Assembly (NCBI RefSeq): GCF_000219915.2
Contig: NC_017964.1
Location: 3,596,001 to 3,660,000 of the forward strand
Origin: Advenella kashmirensis WT001
GTDB lineage: Bacteria; Pseudomonadota; Gammaproteobacteria; Burkholderiales; Burkholderiaceae_B
Reading direction: 5' to 3'
DNA: 64,000 nucleotides
Shown: positions 1 to 8,424 of the stretch, one piece after another
Position numbering within the stretch: the first letter of the stretch is position 1
Layout: each line of letters opens with the position of its first letter
Notes under the pieces: generated by a model
The model's input: the letters and a program-made list of their open reading frames with translations, nothing else
Told to the model about the DNA's origin: nothing
Databases searched by the model: none
Position numbers and translations under genes: made by a program

Positions 1-939
1 GACAAACTTTTGGAGTCATTGGCGGGCAACTTGAGCTGCCAATCGCTAACCCCTGGGCTACCGATCCCACGGTCTCAGGCAAGGGTCAAGATCTATCACG
101 TTCATGGCTCAGTGGATTCACCAGACAACATGGTCGTGACATCAGATGACTATTTCAAGTTCATCAATGCCGAGTCTTACTTCTCTAGAAAACTTAGCAC
201 CGTCCTCCATGAGAATACTATTGTAATTATTGGCTATTCACTGGGCGATACAAACCTCAAGGCAATCATCAGCGACTATAAGGGGTTCTCCCGCAATCAT
301 GTCATTGGCTCAAATATATTCTTGGTATCGCGATCCACAGTGGCTCAGCACATCAAGGACTACTACTCTCATTGCTACGGAATTCGGGTAATTGATCAGA
401 CCGAAGTAGCGAGTTTTTTCCGCCAGCTAAACGCTGCGATGCCAGAAGCCGAAAAGAGAATGGCTGATTCGATCGATAACATTCGTAAAGTCATTTTTGA
501 GAACAACAGTTTCACAAAAAACTATCTCCGGATAGAAAATACCTTCTTCGAGATCGTATCCTCCTTAGCTGCGATTGGCGTCAGCATCAACCACACGCGA
601 GTCGTGAAAATGTTTGGAGAAGTTATCAGCACCAAAATTGAACTCACTCGGGAGAACGGGGCATGGGATCAATATGAGCATCTAGCCCGTTGGCTAATCT
701 ATTTGGCCAGCATCCTTGACCTAAAAGGAACCTCCATAGAGAAAACCTTTCTGGATGCGACGTTGATTTCAATGAACACCATGAGACGTGAACTTTATGT
801 TGGCTACTCTTGGCACGCTTATAAGTCGTGGGCCAATCGTTGGTCGGGAGTGATTGGCTCGAACCGGACGTTGATTCGGAATTATATCGAGACTCACACT
901 ACTTGGGCAGATGCACTGGCGGTAGTGAGGGGCGTCTAA
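1..939 (+). CDS. SIR2-like domain protein, 5' end cut by window edge
   Basis: The frame is open from the first base, so the true start lies outside the window; about 312 residues are visible. Near visible residue 30 is a YHVHGS stretch and near residue 78 IIGYSLGDTNLKAII; both fit the C-terminal half of the SIR2-like NAD-binding fold (the HG and GYSLxD motifs of the SIR2_2 group). The last ~160 residues look helical and I do not recognise them. Proteins of this class often hydrolyse NAD+, and many belong to anti-phage systems, but the NAD-site residues of the N-terminal half are not visible, so activity and role are inference. The gene ends with TAA; the next gene is on the other strand. Confidence 0.7.
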   Translation, partial: DKLLESLAGNLSCQSLTPGLPIPRSQARVKIYHVHGSVDSPDNMVVTSDDYFKFINAESYFSRKLSTVLHENTIVIIGYSLGDTNLKAIISDYKGFSRNHVIGSNIFLVSRSTVAQHIKDYYSHCYGIRVIDQTEVASFFRQLNAAMPEAEKRMADSIDNIRKVIFENNSFTKNYLRIENTFFEIVSSLAAIGVSINHTRVVKMFGEVISTKIELTRENGAWDQYEHLARWLIYLASILDLKGTSIEKTFLDATLISMNTMRRELYVGYSWHAYKSWANRWSGVIGSNRTLIRNYIETHTTWADALAVVRGV

Positions 940-1058
940 ATCAGAATCTTCCATCTAGAGAGCATATCGTGACTTGCCATTAGACAATAACGTAAGCATC
1001 CGACGAGGCCACCCGCTTAGCGCAAGGCACTGTAGGCCGCCTTACCACATTACACCCC

Positions 1059-1688
1059 TCATCTATTCGTATAATTTCGCCTATATACCTCTTCCCCCAT
1101 CGCCTGCACCTGCTGCGCGACCTGCGCCCTGAAGGGCGCCAATAAACGATCGAAACTTTGCTCAGGTTCAAGCAGCGACAGGCTACGCGCAATCGCTTCA
1201 ATGGTGGACACGGCAGCAGGCTGGTTCGTCTTGCGTATCCGGTATTCCGACGGCATGCCAGGGGGCGAGGCTCAGCCGAGGCAGTGTGTCCAGCACCGGT
1301 TGGCGCCCACTATTTTGCGTGCCTTGCGCCAGGTGCCGTCCGGCACGATTAGCAGCGACGAGGCAGGCTCACCGCAAGAGGAAGTGGAAACGGCAGCAAC
1401 CTGCGCGCTGCTTGCTTCCCGCTGCGGAAAGAGCAGTAACACACGGCCCGCTGCGGCAACGATGTCATCCAATTGCGGAAAATGCTCGCCCACCAGCAAC
1501 TGTGCATTAAGCAGCCCCATCACCGCCAGCCGGGCGGTATTCAGGGGGTGGTTCGCCTCATCCGGGTGTTGCAGCACCAGTACCTGCGTGCGGTTAGGAA
1601 TGCGACTTATATACGCACACAGGCAATGCGATGCAGGCCGCTGGCAATGCTCGCAACGAGGACGAGGCAACTTTTTCAACTCAGACAT
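1059..1688 (-). pseudogene. tapT: DTW-domain tRNA-uridine aminocarboxypropyltransferase (TapT-like), frame-disrupted
   Basis: The family adds a 3-amino-3-carboxypropyl group from SAM to a uridine in tRNA. The N-terminal part has the zinc-type cysteines CEHCQRPASHCLC, then HPDEANHPLNTARL and the DTW-signature region PDGTWRKARKI; the C-terminal part continues MPSEYRIRKTNQPAAVSTIEAIA. Between them the frame meets a TGA at about 1272. Reading one frame over from about 1300 gives the expected PVLDTLPRLSLAP, so a missing base near 1300 and an extra base near 1262 would restore one ~209-residue protein. Both flanking pieces are in the same frame, so the two errors compensate. I start at ATG 1688 (MSELKK); an upstream in-frame ATG is less likely. 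Confidence 0.7.
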
Positions 1689-1975
1689 ATGCGCCATTAT
1701 ACAAGGCCTGACGCACTGAGGAGCGGCCACGCTGGCCGCCTGCGAACCCGAAGTCATTCTGGCTGGTAGCACCTACATAGACGTCAATGGGCACTGACCG
1801 CCTGCCCAAGCCCTTTCGGCTTGCACAACGGACGTCCTTTTCGTAACGCTGAGTTCAACCTTATCGCCGGCACAGTAGGCGAGCCCTGATTGAATTTCGT
1901 GCCATTTTTATCCACGGTTACCGAACTCATTGATATCATGGCCAGATCTTCAACACAAAGTAGCCCCAGAACGCA

Positions 1976-2939
1976 ATGTCCACCCTATCCCTGTTCCATC
2001 CCCGCAATCGCCATCAGGCCGCTACGATTTCACAGAGTTGATCAAAAGCATGCCGGAACTGGGCGCCTTCGTCCGGGCCAATCCCTATGGCGATCAAAGC
2101 ATTGATTTTACCAATCCCGCCGCGGTCCAGGCGCTCAACGCCGCCCTGCTCAAAACCTGGTACGGTGTGACTCACTGGGATATCCCGGAAGGCTATTTAT
2201 GCCCCCCATTCCGGGTCGGGGCGATTATGTGCACCATCTGGCCGACTTGCTGGCAGAACGCAATGCAGGCGTCATACCCCGCGGTCCGGCGGTGCATGTA
2301 CTGGACATCGGCACTGGCGCCAGCGCGATCTATCCGATAATCGGCCATTTCGACTATGGATGGCGCTTTACGGGCTCGGACATCGATCCGGGTGCCGTCA
2401 AATCAGCACAAGCGATTATCCAGGCCAACCCTGCCCTGAGCGACGCAGCCGAAGTACGCCGGCAGAAGTCGCCAGCCCATATATTCAAAGGCCTCGTCGG
2501 CGTGAATGATCGCTTTGACCTGACACTATGCAATCCCCCCTTCTATAGCTCATCGGAAGAGGCGGCAAACAATTCGGAACGCAAATGGCGCGGTCTGGGC
2601 CGAGCGGGGGCACGGCACAAGCGACCATTGCTTAATTTTGGCGGTCGCGATACCGAGCTATGGTGCGAAGGCGGCGAGGCCCTGTTCATCAACCGCATGG
2701 CTGAAGAAAGCACGACAGTCCAGAAACAGGTGCTTTGGTTCTCCACCCTGGTCTCGAAAGAGTCAAATCTGCCCGAGGTCTATCGCAGTATCAAAAACGC
2801 CGGCGCACTCGATGTGCGCACAGTCGACATGGCGCAAGGCCAGAAAAAAAGCCGCTTCGTCGCCTGGACCTTCTTGAGGCGTGCGGATCACGAAGCATGG
2901 CACAGCAGACGCGAAGCGAATGCTATACGCAACGGCTAG
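1976..2939 (+). pseudogene. rlmF: 23S rRNA (adenine-1618-N6)-methyltransferase RlmF, two frameshifts
   Basis: RlmF methylates A1618 of 23S rRNA using SAM. The pieces read [14 protein letters not shown] (frame from ATG 1976), then [18 protein letters not shown]...[11 protein letters not shown] (second frame), then [15 protein letters not shown]...[16 protein letters not shown] (SAM site)...LCNPPFYSS (NPPF catalytic motif)...FVAWTFL (third frame). One base is missing near 2017-2020 (GG run) and one in the C run at 2202-2207. Joined, the protein is about 320 residues, the normal family size. Both losses are single bases in homopolymers, so sequencing error is plausible. No partner gene is evident. 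Confidence 0.85.
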
Positions 2940-3124
2940 CCGCAGCTGAGACTGGAAACTACATCATTGTCATCAACCCGCGAATCCGGACGCTGCGGGT
3001 TGTATTCAGGGGGCAAATGCCAATACTGAGTGAGCCCGGCGTATGGACGCAGATTCGATCAAGCCCCGAGAATCAAACCATGCACGATAAGCTTCTCAGC
3101 GCTCATGGTCGCGCCAAATCAAAA

Positions 3125-3388
3125 CTAGACTGTAGGGCCGCTACCCGAAACAATTAACGTGGCGCCACAACTTGTCGAACTACCGTGGTGGGCTATACGT
3201 CTGCCATCAATCGAAGCCACTCCACCATCAGTGATGAATCCGTCCCCATGCTCTGGGCAAGTAATCCTGTCCCCGACGCGCGCTACCTTTCTGCCTTCAA
3301 TCGTGAAAGCTGCGGTTGCCGTTGTTACCTCGCCACCATGAGTTGTTGGAGTACCTAACGTGGCAGCTGGGGTCGATTTGTTGTTCAT
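3125..3388 (-). CDS. PAAR-domain protein (type VI secretion spike tip)
   Basis: An 87-residue protein with the glycine-rich PAAR pattern: TLGTPTTHGG, VARVGDRITCPEHGDG, ITDGGVASIDGRRIAHHGSSTSCGATLI. PAAR proteins form the metal-bound cone that caps the VgrG trimer and sharpens the T6SS needle; the spaced His/Cys residues fit metal binding. It is the last gene of the minus-strand run that begins with the VgrG-RHS fusion at 10786, which supports its role as tip for that effector. I start at ATG 3388 (MNNKST) with GGAAAA upstream; a TTG at 3403 could extend it by five residues. Confidence 0.85.
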   Translation of the reverse strand: MNNKSTPAATLGTPTTHGGEVTTATAAFTIEGRKVARVGDRITCPEHGDGFITDGGVASIDGRRIAHHGSSTSCGATLIVSGSGPTV

Positions 3389-3417
3389 TATGATTTTTTC
3401 CAAATGACAGAAAAGCT

Positions 3418-3846
3418 TTACTTATTATGTTGATCCAAGCTGATCCAACCCAGCGATTGAAACACTCGGTAGATCAATTCAAAAAAGAGACAGTAGCCAT
3501 ACCCAATCAGCAATCCATAGAACAAAAATATATAAACCATATCGAAAGATACGATAAGTGACGGATTGGTTAGCCTGTCTATATACAATCCTATATACCA
3601 CCCACAAATAGCAATTACTATGAAAATTGGAGGTGATAGCCAGAACAATCGCCTTATTTTCTTATCTGTTCGATATTTACCAATTAGATAAAACATAGCA
3701 ATGGCAAAAATTATATATTCGATTCCTGAAATGAATATGGACATTGTAAGCCACCAACCTAACGATGTTTTACCGAATATCGATATAATCAAGGGCGCAA
3801 CTATTGGCAGAAACAATGTTGCTCTGTAGAAGTTTTTTAGAGTCAT
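3418..3846 (-). CDS. Small four-helix membrane protein, candidate immunity protein (copy 2)
   Basis: 142 residues with four predicted membrane helices by eye (about residues 9-28, 32-56, 69-94, 106-130). It is a clear paralogue of the gene just upstream at 3871-4320: both begin with xFYRxTLxLP, both have FYLIG near the end of helix 2, LFWxSP before helix 3, and end with a FExIxRVFQ/FEFVFQVF stretch plus a W-I. I do not recognise a named family. Tandem small membrane proteins directly after an RHS effector are typical of immunity genes against membrane-acting toxins; that role is inference. Base composition is clearly AT-richer than the VgrG part of the locus. Confidence 0.65.
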   Translation of the reverse strand: MTLKNFYRATLFLPIVAPLIISIFGKTSLGWWLTMSIFISGIEYIIFAIAMFYLIGKYRTDKKIRRLFWLSPPIFIVIAICGWYIGLYIDRLTNPSLIVSFDMVYIFLFYGLLIGYGYCLFFELIYRVFQSLGWISLDQHNK

Positions 3847-3870
3847 GTTAAGTTGACAGGAAAATCTAAT

Positions 3871-4320
3871 TCAGTATTCACCCTCAGTATTAATCCATTT
3901 ATTCTTTTTGAATACTTGAAAAACAAATTCGATAATCAAACAATAAATATATCCAAACAACAGGCCAAAGATCGAAAAGAAAAAGAATGGACCAACAGCA
4001 TCGTCAACTGAAAAACTATACATTGGTTTAAAGTATTTCCATACGTAAAATGCCAGTTGCCAGCCAACGGTGCCAAAAATAATATATATAAATGGAGAAC
4101 ACCAGAATAATTTTTTTACTTCTTTTAACGATTCAAGGCGACCAATCAAATAAAAAATAAGGGCAGCAAAAAACAAATACTGTACACCACCAAAAACCAG
4201 TGACATCACAAGTAAATTGGATAATTTACCAGGACCCACCACTAACGATAGTACGTAAAACAATAACGGCACCAACCCTGGCAGACATAAAGTAAGTCGA
4301 TAAAACGTCTTATGGTGCAT
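3871..4320 (-). CDS. Small four-helix membrane protein, candidate immunity protein (copy 1)
   Basis: 149 residues from the ATG at 4320 (MHHKTFYRLTLCLP), chosen because this start aligns with that of the neighbouring paralogue; an in-frame ATG at 4383 would add 21 hydrophilic residues. Four hydrophobic segments are visible (about 7-26, 32-57, 70-95 and a longer one near 110-138). The gene lies between the soluble protein at 4420 and its own paralogue at 3418, about 25 bases from the latter. Duplicated membrane proteins here would suit protection against a pore-forming or membrane-inserted RHS tip, but nothing in the sequence proves this. AT-rich like its neighbour. Confidence 0.6.
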   Translation of the reverse strand: MHHKTFYRLTLCLPGLVPLLFYVLSLVVGPGKLSNLLVMSLVFGGVQYLFFAALIFYLIGRLESLKEVKKLFWCSPFIYIIFGTVGWQLAFYVWKYFKPMYSFSVDDAVGPFFFFSIFGLLFGYIYCLIIEFVFQVFKKNKWINTEGEY

Positions 4321-4419
4321 ATTCCATTTCCCATACTCCGTAAGTGTTTTCAACTTATCTCCACTGCTATAGCTGCTTTTCAAGAAATATATAAGGTCAA
4401 TTTAAACCATTGTCATCGA

Positions 4420-4884
4420 CTAATGAGACGCTAGCGCGGCTCGATATGCAGACTTAAGCAAGGGATCAGATTTCCAATCAGAGAAGTCTCGCTTGATTTG
4501 TTCAATGGTAAAAAGATGTTCAAGTATTCCCGTTTCTATGCATAATTTTACTGCCGGTGAACCGTCTATATATAGCTGCTTCAACCAGTTTTTTATTTCA
4601 TAAATATAGCGTCGCGGTATTTGATCATCCTGAAAGACAGAAATAAACCACCGGGTAAAATCATGCGCCGCTGTGTACCGGGACAGGACAAAAGAATCTA
4701 GATCATCCGCCAGAGCTGAATCCTCCGTAATACATTGTTCATAGAACCTCAGGAATAGATCTTTGTAATCTTCGAACGCCAACGGCGGCTCAATACGACT
4801 CGTGTACACACGTTTCAATAGCAGAGAATATATCGCCCCGATTGTATTAATATCCTGAGACTGCCATCCAGCCAAGCACGACAT
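4420..4884 (-). CDS. Hypothetical soluble protein after RHS effector, candidate immunity protein
   Basis: 154 residues, mostly helical and acidic, without signal peptide or membrane helix. Recognisable stretches include FEDYKDLFLRFYEQC, DDLDSFVLSRYTAAHDFTRWFISVFQDDQIPRRY and LCIETGILEHLFT. I recall similar proteins beside RHS genes in other proteobacteria but cannot name a family with certainty. It starts 85 bases after the RHS stop on the same strand, the usual position of the cognate immunity gene. Function in binding the RHS tip is therefore inferred from position only. No strong ribosome binding site is visible before ATG 4884. Confidence 0.6.
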   Translation of the reverse strand: MSCLAGWQSQDINTIGAIYSLLLKRVYTSRIEPPLAFEDYKDLFLRFYEQCITEDSALADDLDSFVLSRYTAAHDFTRWFISVFQDDQIPRRYIYEIKNWLKQLYIDGSPAVKLCIETGILEHLFTIEQIKRDFSDWKSDPLLKSAYRAALASH

Positions 4885-4969
4885 TTCGCTTTAGTGTGTC
4901 GATGTTTGGAGATTCCGGATCTCCAAAGCTGGCTAAGATACAGTTTAAGTCCTCGTTCATTTCCATCCC

Positions 4970-7900
4970 TTACGATCCCGCAGCTGCGCCCACCAAGGCC
5001 GCTGGTATTGTAATTTGTGGTGCGAATATTACACCAACTACAAATAGCGCCCCGAGCCCAATTGCTACCAAGGCTCCCGTATTCGACTCTGAAGACTCTA
5101 CCATGGGCGCCGGTTGTTCGTTTTTGTTATTTTGACAATCTTTGCAGTTCTTACATTTTCGCTCGAACAACGCCTGACATTTTGCGAAAGCTCTCCATAA
5201 ATCACTTATCTCACCAGCATGCCTGCCACCTCCTCGTGGTGGAGGCATATGCCGATCCCAACCTTGATGAGAATTGATCATGCGTTCCAAAACAAACATT
5301 TTCCCAGTTATTTGTTGACAAGTGTCATTTTGAGTACACCCTGTAGATACGCCATCTGGTGGATGGTATGGACCACCAGGCGCTAATCCTAAAGGATCGG
5401 TAGACATAACAGGGTTCGCATTACCATATTGGTAGGTATTAAGCCCGCCCCTCAATCCAATTGGGTCCTGATTTATATATCGCCCCACTTCAGGATCATA
5501 GTACCGGAATCTGTTGTAATGCAGTCCCGATTCCTCATCGTAATACTGCCCTGGAAAACGTATGGGATTTTCAATCTCATTTACTATACGTTTTCCTAAT
5601 TTCCCGTACACCGACATATCTGCGGCCCAGACTACTTTTCGAAAATCGTCATATATCTCTTGTGGCGTACCCAAATGATCCGTTACATAATGGTGTCTCC
5701 GATCAGACTTCAAACTAACAAGCGGTCCGGAATTATCGGGATGAGGTATATATGTAGTCGTTTGATCTGCATGTGTTTCGTGCCCGGTTTTTGTCTCTTG
5801 AATCATCCAGTCTCTATCCCACATAAAAAGCGTGGTTTTAATATTATTATCTGGTCTAGTATGGTGTTTCGCTATACGTCGGCCCAGCGCATCATAAACG
5901 TATTTCGTTACGCTGCCATCCGCATGTACGATTCTATCTAATTGGTGGCTTCCATCGTAATGATATAAATTCTGAACTGATTCGTGTTCATCCTTCTGAT
6001 TAATCTCTGAATTTTCTGCTTCCCCCTGTGTCTGCATAGACGATAATTGTGATCGGGAAACCCTGTTTCCATGACCGTCGTATCCATATTCTATTTTTTC
6101 ACCTGTCGGGGTGAGATCAGCAAATTTTAGTAAACGATCACCAGCAATGTGGCTGGTAATTTTTTGTTTAAAGGCACCTTTAATATCACCCTTTTCTATC
6201 GCCACCAAATTATGTGTGGGATCATAAGCGAAGTTTTCATACCACGCTCCAAGATTGTCTATATGTTGCACTACTTGAGTAACACGCGCTAATGCGTCGT
6301 ATTCAAAAATCTTATTACCTCGGTACGCGTCGCGCAGACCAGTTAATTGGCCCGCTACATCATAGCTCCATGAGCGCCAATTGCGCGCTGGCTCCAGCGC
6401 CTGACCCTGCTTGTCTAGATTTTGCCAAAGATGCTTTTCTAAAAAACCGGCTTCACTAAATCTGAAATGGTGCGTTACGGGCCCTTGTTCACGAAGAATT
6501 TCACGATGCAACGCATCTCTCTCAAAATTAGCGAGCGTGTTATTGTTGAGTAGAATTTCGTGGACATACCCGCTGCCATAGCGTAGCCAACTTAAGGTGC
6601 CCACAATAGGCACTTGGCTACGAGTACGATTCCCCAGCGAATCAAATGTATGGTCTATTCTCCATACTCTTCCGTGATGCGCCTGAACCTCGGAAACCAT
6701 CCGTCCAGCCGCATCATACTCGTAAGTCACTTGGCTGATACACTTTCCGGATGTTGAGTTTTGCGCTTGAGTCAAAAATCCTCGTTCATCATAACGATAG
6801 ATGCTACGGTTGCCATCACTAACTGACCGTTCAATAGGTCTTCCTAAAACATCGTACACAATCCGTGTTGTAATTTGTCCATCTAGCCCGAAATCAACCC
6901 GTTCGATCAATTCGCCGGCAGCATTATATTTAAAGGTTTGACGTCGTCCATCGAATCCAATTTCTGTCTCTCGCCTTCCACGACTATCATAAGTATAGGT
7001 TGTCGACTCGCCTTTTGCGTTGGTAATTTTGATTAACCGCCCAACGACATCATATTCGAAGGACAAATTACCTTTTGCAGCGTCAATGCCCTGAATACGC
7101 TGATTGTATGCGTCCCAGCTAGTACACGTGATACGTTGCAACGGATCAGTCTGAGTTACTACCCTGCCAGCCTTATCATAGCCAGCATATGTCCAACCCA
7201 TACCTGCAGGCTTACTGCCTACCAGTTGGCCCGACCGGTTCCAAGAATACTCGCTGACCTGCCCCAGCGGATTGGTCGTCGCAGTCAATTGGCCAAGAGA
7301 ATCATATTGATACTTCGTCTGATTTCCGGAGCAATCCACATTGGATGCCAATTGTCCGGCCTCATCCCATTGCATCTTGGTGGCATTGCCCATGGGATCG
7401 GTGCGCGAGACCGGCAGGCCATTGGCATAGGCATAGCTTGTACTATGGCCCAGTGGATCGATCTCGCTGGCCAAGTTCCCCGCGTCATCATAGCTGCGCT
7501 GCCACACATGGCCTGCCGGGTCTGTGATCTGCACCGGTTGATTCTGTGCGTTATAGGATACGCTAGTCACGTTCCCTGCCGCATCGATCATCGATGTCGG
7601 GCTTCCAGCCGCGTTGTTCACAAACCGCGTGCTGCGTCCCAGCGCATCCGTATGGCCCGAGATGCTGCCCGTCTCATCGAAATGAATCTGCTCTACACTG
7701 CCGTCCGGATGCGTCACACGATCCACCGCCCACAGCCCGTTGTAGTGATACTCCGTTGTGTTGCCCAGCCCATCGGTAACCTGCGTCGTCTTGGAGGCAG
7801 GCAGATACGTAAAGCGTGTATCGCGCGTAATCATCGGCCTGGCCCCTGGCGCAGCCGCATTCTCCGCATACGCATAGGTGCGCACACATCGCGCCTGCGG

Positions 7901-8424
7901 CGTGTCGCCATCCCATTCAGAAACATGCACCGCGCCCGAAGGCGTGCGATACTCGGTCAGCAGGTGATGCGCATACCGGTAACGCCAGACACGACCGGCC
8001 CGGTCTACCGCAAGAACTAGATCACCTTGTTCATCATAAGAATAGCGGGCCAGTACCTGTCCGTCCTCATCGCCGGCCAGGTGCAACGCCAGAATCCGTC
8101 CCTGTGCATCCAGTTCACTACGCACCGTGTATCGGTTGTTGCGCACGTGTTCCAGTCCGCCTTGGACGGTGTACTTCAACTCCAGCCATTGTCCATCACG
8201 CGTCGTGACTCTATGCAGCTGCCATCGTTTAGGCTCTTTTGGGTGCTGCGCATAATGTTCTTCATTGCCATTGGTAAAGCGAATTCGGTAGCGCGGCTGC
8301 GAAGCATTATCTTCAATACGTTGCAGCGTGTATTTCTCAATCGGATGGAAATGTTCTTCACCCACAGCCAGGGTCGGGAAGTTCAACTGGCGGCCATCGG
8401 CATCGAAATACACCATGCCTGCCG
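4970..8424 (-). CDS. RHS-repeat effector moiety with variable C-terminal tip (fused to VgrG)
   Basis: About 1148 residues of YD/RHS repeats (many xxYxYDxxGRLxxxxD units) that build the hollow RHS cocoon around a toxin. The core closes with FPGQYYDEESGLHYNRFRYYDPEVGRY, then INQDPIGLRGGLNTYQYGNANPVMSTDPLGL, the normal boundary of the toxin tip. The ~150-residue tip has CQQITGKMFVLERMINSHQGWDRHMPPPRGGGRH, a cysteine cluster KCKNCKDC and a hydrophobic glycine/alanine-rich end (GALVAIGLGALFVVGVIFAP). I do not recognise its enzymatic class; a membrane target is possible. The frame joins the VgrG frame if one base is added near 8424 (giving IKQAAAGMVYFDADG). Codon composition becomes AT-richer below about 7.1 kb, suggesting the 3' part was exchanged. 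Confidence 0.85.

Noticed and set aside
7136..8020. Long plus-strand frame opposite the RHS gene
   Set aside because: Mirror of the repetitive YD-repeat codons; no family resemblance and no start signal.
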